This document shows positions 53,143 to 61,299 of a stretch of 64,000 bases of DNA, in pieces. The notes beneath the pieces are model-generated. The model had not been told where the DNA came from, did no database searches, and worked only from the letters and a program-made list of their open reading frames with translations. The position numbers were made by a program, and so were the translations under genes. Numbering within the stretch: the stretch's first letter is position 1; each line of letters opens with the position of its first letter. Origin of the DNA: Cytophagaceae bacterium (lineage in GTDB: Bacteria; Bacteroidota; Bacteroidia; Cytophagales; Flexibacteraceae); NCBI GenBank assembly GCA_027490155.1, contig JAIXYP010000002.1:124001-188000 (forward strand), given 5' to 3'.

Positions 53143-54432
53143 ATGTCAAACTTCTGGATCAAAGGCTTACAAGCTGTCGGCGCCACGGGTTTCCGTGCTA
53201 TTTGCAGCCTAGCTGTCCAGAAGATGATGGCCCTTTGGTTTGGCCCGGTTGGTATCACGATGCTGAACCACCTCCAGAACCTCACAGCCCTGCTGATCAG
53301 CATCCCGAACGATGGAATCAACCGAGGGCTGACAGCCCTGTTGCCTTCCACCCTAAACGGTAATGATGGCCGTCGCCGCAAGATCAAACTAGCAGGTTTG
53401 GCTTGGCATAGCGGCATTTTGCTGGTATCGATTCTCCTGTTGTTGACCTACCCTGCCTCTTTCGTGACGGTGTTCAGCCGGCAAGAGCTATCAATGGGTA
53501 CTTGGTTGTTGTGGTTTATACTAGGATTGGCTGGGTCATTTGCCTTTAGCTATTGGTGTGGTTTGCGGCTGGCAGAAGGAAGGGTGAGGCTTTATAGTTG
53601 GGTGCAAGGGTTGACAGCGGTACTTGCTTTGGCGGTTGCTGGTTTTGGCATCATCCAAGGGAAGGTGGAGGTTGCTTTGCTTTACATCATGATTGGCCAA
53701 GGGCTAGGTGGTTTGGTGGCCTGGTTCTCTACTCTGCGTCGGCGCCAACAGGTAGGGTTAGTCGTAGTTGATGACGCCTCAGAAAATATTGCCCATAGCC
53801 AGGCGACTATATGGGGTTATGTCAAAGCCATTGGACGCTTTGGGTTGATGGCTGCTGGGGTGGCACTGTTTGGCAGGCTAACCGAGTATCTTGTAAGGTT
53901 GATGGCCATCAGCAACTTTAACGAGCTGGACATTGGCTATTGGCAAGCAGTCGCGCGACTGTCAGATGCCTACATGTTGCCTCTGAATACCTTTTTGACG
54001 GTGGTGATCTTCCCTGTTTTGGCCATGACCAGCGGCAAAGGCCCCGAGGCCTGGCGCACAATCCGCACAGGTATGTCTATCGCATTGCCAATAGGTTGGG
54101 CAGGACTTGTGCTGGCTTGGTGGCTGCGGGCCGACCTGATGGTTTGGCTTAACGACATTGAGTTTGTGGCCGCAGCTCCATTGGTAGGGTGGCAAACGAT
54201 TGGCGATATGCTACGGTTACCGTCCTACTTTTTTGCCACCATGTTGCTTGCCCAGAATCGGCCAATACGCTTTTTATACCTTGAGTTTGTGAGCACAGCA
54301 GTATATGTAATGGCCCTCAGTGTTTTGCTGCCACGTTATGATGTCACTGGCTTTGTAATGGCCCACGCCATCCGGTATGCAGTATATCTACCTTGTACCT
54401 TGTGGGTAGCATACGAAGGGGATAGAAGCTAG
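53143..54432 (+). CDS. Wzx-like O-antigen/polysaccharide flippase
   Basis: 429 residues with about 12 hydrophobic segments, of the MOP/Wzx superfamily. The start KGLQAVGATGFRAICSLAVQKMMALWFGPVGITMLNHLQNL and IPNDGINRGLTALL resemble the O-antigen translocase type. It would flip lipid-linked oligosaccharides across the inner membrane. It follows carB by 67 bases on the same strand, but no glycosyltransferase cluster surrounds it. wecB, the only other polysaccharide gene, is 24 kb away. Substrate unknown. Confidence 0.85.
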   Translation: MSNFWIKGLQAVGATGFRAICSLAVQKMMALWFGPVGITMLNHLQNLTALLISIPNDGINRGLTALLPSTLNGNDGRRRKIKLAGLAWHSGILLVSILLLLTYPASFVTVFSRQELSMGTWLLWFILGLAGSFAFSYWCGLRLAEGRVRLYSWVQGLTAVLALAVAGFGIIQGKVEVALLYIMIGQGLGGLVAWFSTLRRRQQVGLVVVDDASENIAHSQATIWGYVKAIGRFGLMAAGVALFGRLTEYLVRLMAISNFNELDIGYWQAVARLSDAYMLPLNTFLTVVIFPVLAMTSGKGPEAWRTIRTGMSIALPIGWAGLVLAWWLRADLMVWLNDIEFVAAAPLVGWQTIGDMLRLPSYFFATMLLAQNRPIRFLYLEFVSTAVYVMALSVLLPRYDVTGFVMAHAIRYAVYLPCTLWVAYEGDRS

Positions 54433-54473
54433 AGCCAAGGTATCTATTTGCTATTGCCCCATAGAATAACCTG

Positions 54474-55520
54474 TTATTTGGGTATTGGGGTTGGTTTGGG
54501 TGGATTGAGTCGATCCATCACAGCCTTATCTTCAGCGGCTTTCTTTTCGGCAGCGATGCGGGCTTTTTCTTTGGCCTCTTCAGTTGCTTTATCATAGATG
54601 ACATTGCCTTTGGCATCCATGCGCTGCATAACATACCCTTCGAACTGGGGCACAAAAGACGACTCAGGATATTGTGTCTTGGTCTTGATTGTCTTCTTTT
54701 TGGTGCCTTCCCAATACTCCAACCAGATGCCGATCTTGCGGTTGTATTCGTACTTGCCATAAATCAGGACCTGGCCTTGCGAGTTGAAGAAGTAATATTC
54801 GCCATGCCGCTCACCATCTACAACAGGTGTCACTTCTTTGAACTGGGTCTGCTCAACGTCATAGTAAGTGATGTCGCTCTCCTTCGGGAACCCTTTGTAC
54901 CACTTGATCTTATCGTTTAGAATTTGGTCCGTAGTGGCACCATAGTTTTCCCAACGGCCATGTTTGGCTCCCATGTAATAGATCCCCTCCTCAACAGTTT
55001 TGCCGTCAAACGTGCGGCGATAGGGTCCGTGTAGGATTTTGGCAAACTTGGCCTCCTTGTCTGGGATGGGGCCGATGAATATCTTCCTTTTTTGTTTATG
55101 AAACCAGTGCAGGTGGGTCAGGTTGTAGGGACTAGGATCCTGTGGTTTGGCGAGGACATGGAACAGCTCAAACGTCCTCTTTTTGTTTTTGACTACCTTG
55201 GTATAGGCCTTTCGGGTCTTGATGCCATAATAAACACCACGTTTGGGCGGCTTGGGCTTGCGCTCTGGGGCCTTTTCGGTAGTATCCTTGTAGATCTCTG
55301 GTCTGTCAGACTCTAAGACTTGAGGCTTTTGGGGTTTGCAGCTTGTGGCAATAACCGAAAACGAAAAGGCTAGCCCCATGATCAGTACCCAAATTTGCCT
55401 TCCACCTATCCGCTTTGATGGCCATACGCAGTAACCGAGGTCAAGTCTATCGACCACTGTTGAGTAAGGTGAGAAATTAGGCTCTGGTTTGGGCATTTTG
55501 TCGGAATCTGTATCAGGCAT
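54474..55520 (-). CDS. MORN-repeat (YwqK-like) lipoprotein
   Basis: 348 residues. A hydrophobic segment ends in a lipobox-like IATSC with C61, so a long region (about 45 residues) precedes the signal. A start nearer the lipobox (Met48) is possible. Mature part: Pro/Lys-rich linker (about 85-95), then MORN/YwqK-type strands (EEGIYYMGAKHGRWENYG, GERHGEYYFFNSQGQVLIYGKY, NRKIGIWLEYWEG). The C-terminal tail is a charged Glu/Ala/Lys-rich helix with a PKPTPIPK end. Such proteins are often annotated as YwqK antitoxin-like without evidence. Probable periplasmic or outer-membrane protein of unknown role. Confidence 0.8.
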   Translation of the reverse strand: MPDTDSDKMPKPEPNFSPYSTVVDRLDLGYCVWPSKRIGGRQIWVLIMGLAFSFSVIATSCKPQKPQVLESDRPEIYKDTTEKAPERKPKPPKRGVYYGIKTRKAYTKVVKNKKRTFELFHVLAKPQDPSPYNLTHLHWFHKQKRKIFIGPIPDKEAKFAKILHGPYRRTFDGKTVEEGIYYMGAKHGRWENYGATTDQILNDKIKWYKGFPKESDITYYDVEQTQFKEVTPVVDGERHGEYYFFNSQGQVLIYGKYEYNRKIGIWLEYWEGTKKKTIKTKTQYPESSFVPQFEGYVMQRMDAKGNVIYDKATEEAKEKARIAAEKKAAEDKAVMDRLNPPKPTPIPK

Positions 55521-55545
55521 CTGTTACAAAATAAGCCTTGTAGCA

Positions 55546-56337
55546 TTAGATAACGGCCAGGGAGCCTAAAAAAGTATTAAGGACAGCAGCGAAGGCCTCT
55601 GGCTGTTCGGCCTGTACCCAGTGCCCTGCCTGAACGATGGTCTCGACCTGGGCTGCTGGGAAATGGTGACGCAGATTTGGCAAATCCTCCTCCCTAACGT
55701 AATGGCTATTTGCCCCACGAATAAACAATGCAGGACCATCCCAAATCATTTTTTCTGGTAAGGCATCACCCACCATACCCAGATTGGCTGCAATAGCTGG
55801 CAAATTGATCCGGAGGGCAAACTTGCCATCATCTGTCCGGTAGACATTTTTCATCAAGAATAGGCGGGTATCCATCTCTGGCACATAGGCAGCAAGGCGC
55901 TCCTCTACTTGATTGCGGGAGGTAGCTGATTGCAAGTCTAGCGCAGCAAGTCCATCGACAATCGTTTGGTGATGTATTTGGTAGGCCCGTGGAGCGATAT
56001 CAACAACAATAGCAGCACGCACCCAGTGAGGATACTGGCCTAAAAAGTTCATCAAGACCTTCCCACCCATGCTATGCCCTAGGATGACTGGTTGCTCAAG
56101 TCCTTGCTGGTCGAGCCAGTCTGCAAGGTCTTGCACCATGCTAGGGTAGTCAAAAACAGGATCTTGGAACGACCGACCGTGGTTGCGCTGATCAAGCAGA
56201 TAGACAGTATATTGAGGGTCAAACCGTTTTGCGACTGTAAGCCAGTTGTCACCTGAACCAAAGATGCCGTGCAAAACCACCAAGGGCCTCGGCCCCGAGC
56301 CGACTTGTCTAAAAAAGAGTGTTTGGGTGGTTTCCAA
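55546..56337 (-). CDS. Alpha/beta-hydrolase (YbfF-like esterase)
   Basis: 263 residues. Oxyanion-region VVLHGIFGSGDNWLT, nucleophile elbow GHSMGGKV, acid residue region GPALFIRGANSHYV and the final histidine in QAGHWVQAEQPE. The fold and the DQRNHGRS segment match YbfF/abhydrolase-10-like esterases. No signal peptide, so cytosolic; substrate unknown. The start codon appears to be TTG at 56337; no in-frame ATG or GTG precedes the conserved part. A -7 element TAGTTTTG lies about 45 bases upstream. It ends 26 bases before the MORN-lipoprotein start, so the two may share a transcript. Confidence 0.88.
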   Translation of the reverse strand: METTQTLFFRQVGSGPRPLVVLHGIFGSGDNWLTVAKRFDPQYTVYLLDQRNHGRSFQDPVFDYPSMVQDLADWLDQQGLEQPVILGHSMGGKVLMNFLGQYPHWVRAAIVVDIAPRAYQIHHQTIVDGLAALDLQSATSRNQVEERLAAYVPEMDTRLFLMKNVYRTDDGKFALRINLPAIAANLGMVGDALPEKMIWDGPALFIRGANSHYVREEDLPNLRHHFPAAQVETIVQAGHWVQAEQPEAFAAVLNTFLGSLAVI

Positions 56338-56380
56338 TGTTAATTTGGCGTATTAGGTCTAATACTGACTGTTTATACCA

Positions 56381-56388
56381 CAAAACTA
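56381..56388 (-). promoter_or_regulatory. -7 element for the alpha/beta-hydrolase gene
   Basis: The minus strand reads TAGTTTTG, matching TAnnTTTG, 44 bases before the TTG start. No TTG at the -33 distance was recognised. Confidence 0.4.
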
Positions 56389-56530
56389 CTATACATTGCC
56401 ACATCTTGACCCTTGGTTGACGAAACTAAAGTCATGTTCTAGATCTGAATAAGCCTAGGCAGCCCCGTCTGCTTGGGATTGCGAACAACCTATAACCCAA
56501 ACGACAGTTGTTGAAAACCGAAAAACCAAT

Positions 56531-57217
56531 ATGAACTGCATAGTTATTGAGGATGATGAAGCAGCAAGGCTCGTCCTTAGGCACCTGATCAACCAGATTG
56601 ATTTTCTGTACCTAAAACGCGAATACACTTCGGCCGTTGAGGCCCTTAACGATCTTGAACAAGGTGTTGACCTCATCTTTCTCGACATCGAGATGCCAGG
56701 AATGAGCGGCATGGAGTTCCTTAAACAGCTCCAGGATCCTCCTATGGTCATTGTCACGACTAGCAAGGTGGATTATGCGCTAGATGCCATCGAGCATAGT
56801 GTGGTTGACTATATGGTCAAGCCATTTACACTTGCGCGATTCTATAAGGCTGTGGCAAAAGCTAAGGAGCGCCACGACGCAAATGGGTCAAAACAAGAAT
56901 CACGCCCAGATCATATCTATGTCAAGTCCGACTCCAAACTCATCAAGATCGACCTAGAGAAGGTCTTGTACATTGAAGCACTTGCTGACTATGTCTTTTT
57001 CCATTTGGCAGAAGAGCGCATCATCGTACATAGCACAATGAAGAACCTAGAGGCGCGCTTGGCCTCCTATAACTTCAGTCGTGTGCATCGGTCCTTCATC
57101 GTCAATCTGGACCGTATCCAGCTCATTGAGGACCTTAACATCAAGATCAATAATCGTCACATCCCGATCGGGGCCAGCTACAAAGAAAGCTTCATCAAAC
57201 GGCTGAACTTGCTCTAG
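56531..57217 (+). CDS. LytTR-type response regulator
   Basis: 228 residues. Receiver domain (residues 1-118) with the acidic pair DD (8-9) and phosphoacceptor D52 (FLDIEMPGMSG). A short linker leads to a LytTR DNA-binding domain (about 130-228) with YIEALADYVFFHL, MKNLEARL, FSRVHRSFIVNLDRI and a C-terminal IPIGASYKESF. Bacteroidota LytTR regulators usually sit with a LytS/YehU-type kinase; none is adjacent here. A terminator follows about 40 bases after the stop. The start is the ATG at 56531. Confidence 0.95.
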   Translation: MNCIVIEDDEAARLVLRHLINQIDFLYLKREYTSAVEALNDLEQGVDLIFLDIEMPGMSGMEFLKQLQDPPMVIVTTSKVDYALDAIEHSVVDYMVKPFTLARFYKAVAKAKERHDANGSKQESRPDHIYVKSDSKLIKIDLEKVLYIEALADYVFFHLAEERIIVHSTMKNLEARLASYNFSRVHRSFIVNLDRIQLIEDLNIKINNRHIPIGASYKESFIKRLNLL

Positions 57218-57255
57218 ACTCTGCTTAGCTGCAAAACCAACATACCATAAGTAAC

Positions 57256-57290
57256 AAAGCGAATAGAGATTACCTCTATTCGCTTTTTTT
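57256..57290 (+). terminator. Terminator of the LytTR regulator gene
   Basis: GCGAATAGAG (57259-57268) pairs perfectly with CTCTATTCGC (57274-57283), followed by seven T. Confidence 0.94.
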
Positions 57291-57370
57291 GTCGGTTATT
57301 GTACCAAGTATTTAGCGACCCCATTCCGGGCCGATTTATCCTCACCACATTACACTCTACCCGACACCAG

Positions 57371-59617
57371 ATGTCAAGCTTTAGAAGACCAACCACATTG
57401 AGCGCCCTACTATTAAAGGGCCTTGTCCTGACCATGCTGGGCACGAGCCCAAGCATGGCCCAGCTCGCACTGCCTAAATATGATAGGCCAGAGGATAAAG
57501 AGTACAACACAAAAGTGTATGACCAGCTTCATGGCAGCAAGATGCAGGATAAATTCCGGCAGATTGCGCCAATGCCCGCCGGTGTGGTCTATGTCCAGAA
57601 ACCTGGTGATGGTGAGCCCGAAATGCGCCAACATTTCAGGACCATGAAACAGCTGGGGTTTAATGCCCTGAAGCAGATTATGGTCATTCCTGGCTGGACG
57701 ATCGAACAAGTACAGCTCATTGCCCTTGACGAAGGCATCATACCGTTCTGGTACGGCCAAGGAGGCTGGGAGCCAATCAATGCCACCCTACTCAAGAAGC
57801 TGAACATACCTTTGGTCCTCTCGCCTGATGCTGTCCGGAACCACCCTGCGATGGTTAAGCACCAGACGGAGGTGATTAGGAAAAGGATCCTGCACTATAA
57901 GGCCTACAAAGAAGCCAACGATGGCAAAATGATGCGTGACCGCAGTGTTGCTTATGAAGCCATTATCGGTGGGCGAGGTTTTGACCTTAGCGAAGAGGGT
58001 AAACGCCTGTTTGCGGGCTGGGTCAAGGCGACTTACCTTGCCGTCGAAAAGGTTAATGAGGTCTGGAACATGAATCACCATGGCCTAGCACCAAAGGAGG
58101 GCCTGCCATTTAAGGACTGGGCTGACTTTGATGCCCGTTGGACGCAACTTGGCGACCACGAATATCGGCACCTGCGGGACATCCTCAAATTCAAGGTTGA
58201 TCATGCCTGCGAGTCCATCAAACAATCGATGGAGACGTTCCACACTTTCGAGCCAGACGCCGTTTTCCGTAGTGGCGGGGAGATGGGATTGTTTTTGCCC
58301 CATGCCCATTGGGGTGTTGACCTATCTGCTATCGCCGATATCCTCCCGAACTATGGCAGCTTCTACCCCTCCATCCACTTTGCATGGCATTTTGATGAGG
58401 TGAACCATGAGCTGACCCTCCCCTATTATATGCAAGCCTCACTCTGTACTGACTTCTTCAAAGGAGGATGGTCAGCTGCATGGGAGGCAACTGGCGGCCC
58501 CCAACAGTTCAGTGGTGGCAAGGGTGGGGACGGCTTTACGGTGGACGAAAGCACTATGACCCAATTTGTGCTAAGCAAATTGGCGGCTGGCTTCAAAGGT
58601 TTTGGCCTATGGTGCTGGAACGCAAGGTCCGCTGGGTGGGAGGCTGGCGAATATGCCCTGCTCGATCGCCATAACAAGGTCACACCACGTGCCGTTCAGG
58701 TTGGCAAGATTGGCCAAGCCATGCAGCAATATCGGGACGAACTATGGCAAGCCCGCAAAGAGCCTACCGTTGGTGTCCTTTATGACTGGGACAATGATGC
58801 TCTCTGGTCCGCTATGAGTAGCAGCAACCGTGATAGCTTCAAGATGGCACCGATCAAGGCTCGTGTAGGTATTAGCCGTGCTTTGATCAATGCCAATATT
58901 CCTTTCGAATATGTGCTTGCCAAGGACCTTCGCAAAGGATTGGCCAGTCGCTACAAGGTTATCTACTTGCCAAGTATCCTAGGGCTTCCTCAGGACCTGC
59001 TGCCTATCCTGACCGACTACGTCAAACAAGGTGGTAGGGTCGTGATCGATATGCCGGGAGCCTGGTTTAACGAAACATACGCCATGCTGAGCACCGACAA
59101 AGGATCTGGTTTTGAGCAACTGTTTGGCACCATCATTAACGACTACCAATACAGCGGCGTCAACCGTAACTGGACCCTTGGTGGCAAAATCTTGTATGGA
59201 TTTACAACCAACCTAAGCACCACCACCAGTAAAGTAATCGAGCAATATGGCAATGGCCTTCCAGCCATTACCGAAAACAAACTGGGTAAAGGCACCGCAG
59301 TTGTACTTGGCTATGAGGCCTCGACCTCTTGCTTTAAGCCGGGCCAAACAGATTGGGAGAAGATGGTTATCAAACATGCTGTTGGGGCAATTGCACATCC
59401 GTACACTGCCACAGGCACTACCACCTATCGCCTTGGCGGGCCAGCAGCTGACCATTACTTCTTGATCAATGACAAGGAAAGCAGTGTGACTGCCACCATT
59501 AGTAGCAACCGTTATGCCTACAAGTCGTTCCGTGATGCCATAACAGGCGAAGAACTAAAGGGTACAGCTATCACCGTTGCAGGCAACTCAGGCCGTTGGG
59601 TACGTGCTGGTAAATAA
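57371..59617 (+). CDS. Secreted glycoside hydrolase, GH42-like (clan GH-A)
   Basis: 748 residues from the ATG at 57371 (in-frame codons from 57299 overlap the terminator region). Signal peptide LSALLLKGLVLTMLGTSPSMAQ. A TIM-barrel domain to about residue 430 is followed by a trimerisation-like flavodoxin domain (TVGVLYDWDNDALWSAMSS, YLPSILGLPQDLLPILTDYVKQGGRVVID) and a C-terminal beta domain. In GH42 the acid/base and nucleophile are glutamates; candidates are E196 (SVAYEAIIGG) and E372 (SAAWEATGGPQQ). The exact substrate (beta-galactoside or other) is unclear, and the match is remote. There is no T9SS sorting domain, so it may remain periplasmic. Confidence 0.78.
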   Translation: MSSFRRPTTLSALLLKGLVLTMLGTSPSMAQLALPKYDRPEDKEYNTKVYDQLHGSKMQDKFRQIAPMPAGVVYVQKPGDGEPEMRQHFRTMKQLGFNALKQIMVIPGWTIEQVQLIALDEGIIPFWYGQGGWEPINATLLKKLNIPLVLSPDAVRNHPAMVKHQTEVIRKRILHYKAYKEANDGKMMRDRSVAYEAIIGGRGFDLSEEGKRLFAGWVKATYLAVEKVNEVWNMNHHGLAPKEGLPFKDWADFDARWTQLGDHEYRHLRDILKFKVDHACESIKQSMETFHTFEPDAVFRSGGEMGLFLPHAHWGVDLSAIADILPNYGSFYPSIHFAWHFDEVNHELTLPYYMQASLCTDFFKGGWSAAWEATGGPQQFSGGKGGDGFTVDESTMTQFVLSKLAAGFKGFGLWCWNARSAGWEAGEYALLDRHNKVTPRAVQVGKIGQAMQQYRDELWQARKEPTVGVLYDWDNDALWSAMSSSNRDSFKMAPIKARVGISRALINANIPFEYVLAKDLRKGLASRYKVIYLPSILGLPQDLLPILTDYVKQGGRVVIDMPGAWFNETYAMLSTDKGSGFEQLFGTIINDYQYSGVNRNWTLGGKILYGFTTNLSTTTSKVIEQYGNGLPAITENKLGKGTAVVLGYEASTSCFKPGQTDWEKMVIKHAVGAIAHPYTATGTTTYRLGGPAADHYFLINDKESSVTATISSNRYAYKSFRDAITGEELKGTAITVAGNSGRWVRAGK

Positions 59618-59640
59618 ATTGATCCATTTCTAGCCTTAAT

Positions 59641-59674
59641 AAAACACCCACTAGCATATGCTGGTGGGTGTTTT
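59641..59674 (+). terminator. Terminator of the glycoside-hydrolase gene
   Basis: AAAACACCCAC (59641-59651) pairs with GTGGGTGTTTT (59664-59674), with an inner AGCA/TGCT extension, followed by GTTTGG. Confidence 0.88.
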
Positions 59675-59756
59675 GTTTGGGCTGTCAATTTCGTTTTGAA
59701 TAGAGATGCATACTTTTAAGTTAGAATAACTGTTTGTTGTTTCGATGGTCAAGGAT

Positions 59757-60629
59757 CTAGCCCAATACCCCACCATTAACGCCAAGCCCAAACAAAGCGA
59801 AATCATAACGGACAGGATCAATAGGGTCTAGTAGGCGTAAATTAGAGGTTAACTGAACCGCTGCCTGCCAAGTTGATTTGTCAGTATCCAATAAGCCTAA
59901 TTCCTGCGCATTGCGCATAACATGTACGTCAAGCGGGCAAATTAGTTGGTCTGGCCTGATTTGGGTCCAGATGCCAAAGTCAACACTATTACCAGCGGTT
60001 TTATCATTTGACGAGGTACGATCAGATCGTACCATCCATCGTAGGAACATGCAAATCCGTTTGCAAGCACTATGTGAAACTGGGGTACTAATATGTTTGC
60101 GGGTACGCCTAGGAGCCGAGGCTAAACTAAAAAATAGCTCATGAAAGGTCGAGATGCCTAGCCCCACATGGTAATAATTAGCCTTTCCATCAACTAAAAA
60201 GGCATGCTCAAGACTTTCGTGTTGGTTATAAAACCACCGAAACCAAGTCAGGAAGTAGATAATGTCCTCAGACATAAAGGTTCGGTGCTTAAACTGGGAC
60301 ATCCGCTCTAACTCCTTAGCCTGATGCGACATAACAAAGTCAAACGGCTGATTGTCCAACAAAGCAATAAGCTCGGCACATTTACCAAGCGTAATGTCAC
60401 GTCGTCCCCATGCAAACAGAGCTGCAAAGAGCCCCATAATTTCTTTGTCTTGTTTGCCTGCAAAGCCCCATGGTACACTGATAGGGTCGGGCTTGATAAA
60501 TGCAGGCTGCTGATAATAATCTACCAAAGGATCTAGGAGCGACTTCAGCTCAGCCTGCTGTTTCAAGTTGATTGTAGGCTCAAGCCACTCTTTGAGATGA
60601 CGATCTATCAATGCTTCTTTTTTTCGCAT
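59757..60629 (-). CDS. TIGR02757 (DUF2400)-family protein
   Basis: 290 residues. The C-terminal half carries the family signature KRICMFLRWMVRSD, VDFGIWTQIRPDQLICPLDVHVMR and LDPIDPVRYDFALFGLGV. The N-terminus has FAALFAWGRRDITLGKCAELI. The CPLD-type stretch and helical content suggest a helix-hairpin-helix-like fold related to DNA glycosylases, but no enzyme activity is established for the family. The start is the ATG at 60629, 52 bases after the stop of the cysteine-module lipoprotein, on the same strand as the helicase. Confidence 0.88.
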   Translation of the reverse strand: MRKKEALIDRHLKEWLEPTINLKQQAELKSLLDPLVDYYQQPAFIKPDPISVPWGFAGKQDKEIMGLFAALFAWGRRDITLGKCAELIALLDNQPFDFVMSHQAKELERMSQFKHRTFMSEDIIYFLTWFRWFYNQHESLEHAFLVDGKANYYHVGLGISTFHELFFSLASAPRRTRKHISTPVSHSACKRICMFLRWMVRSDRTSSNDKTAGNSVDFGIWTQIRPDQLICPLDVHVMRNAQELGLLDTDKSTWQAAVQLTSNLRLLDPIDPVRYDFALFGLGVNGGVLG

Positions 60630-60681
60630 TTAGTAGTTAGGCCAATACTAGATGGCAATCAATTCCATACCAATCAAGAGA

Positions 60682-61299
60682 TCAAAACGGATTCAGCTGG
60701 ACCTCTTTCTTAGGGCCCATAGGGTCGAAGGCACCAGGGGTTTTAGGGTCCTCTGGACGGTCTTTGGGCATACCCGCCTTGATGATACTATCGATGTTGG
60801 CTTGGCTTGCCTTCTGGCAGTCAACCCCAATGGCCGAGACTGCCCCATGGATGGAGGCTCGCTCCATACCATTGCCTGCTTTGTTACCGTGCATGGCCAA
60901 AATGCTACGCTCCATCAGGCAGAGGCAATAGGATGCTGGATCTTTCATGTTGCGCCAAATTGCAGCCTCCACACAAGTTTTCAGGAACTGGTCCTTAACC
61001 GAGTCAGGCCAATCCATCACGAAGGCCTTTGCCGTATCCTTGCAGTCAAACACCAAGCTATTGAACAAGGCCGGGTCAGCTTCAAGAATTTCAGGTGTGT
61101 GGTATTGTTTTTCGACACTACGGGTGAAACAGCTGCAATATCGTTGCCTGTCGCCTTCGGGTCTATCTTTTTGTTTTTTAAGGCACTCCGAAAATACCGA
61201 TTGCCGCGCTCGGTCATCCCACTCGGCATCACAAGCACCTAAGAGCATGGCACCCAGCAGAGCGAAAATGACAAAAAAGGTGCGGCGTCTAGGCTGCAT
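60682..61299 (-). CDS. Lipoprotein with duplicated cysteine module
   Basis: 205 residues. Signal peptide with lipobox LLGAC (lipid cysteine C23). The body contains two tandem modules with the same internal spacing: C39-x15-C55-x-C57 then C86, and C109-x15-C125-x-C127 then C161 (CSCF and CLCL motifs). The spacing equality implies an internal duplication. Such cysteines could form disulfides or bind a metal or haem-like cofactor; no CxxCH is present. A proline-rich C-terminus follows. Its ATG overlaps the helicase stop by 11 bases, suggesting coupled translation. I recognise no family. Confidence 0.8.
   Translation of the reverse strand: MQPRRRTFFVIFALLGAMLLGACDAEWDDRARQSVFSECLKKQKDRPEGDRQRYCSCFTRSVEKQYHTPEILEADPALFNSLVFDCKDTAKAFVMDWPDSVKDQFLKTCVEAAIWRNMKDPASYCLCLMERSILAMHGNKAGNGMERASIHGAVSAIGVDCQKASQANIDSIIKAGMPKDRPEDPKTPGAFDPMGPKKEVQLNPF

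Noticed and set aside
54474-55520. Antitoxin role for the YwqK/MORN-like lipoprotein
   Set aside because: The label comes from homology naming; the protein has a lipobox and no toxin gene is adjacent.
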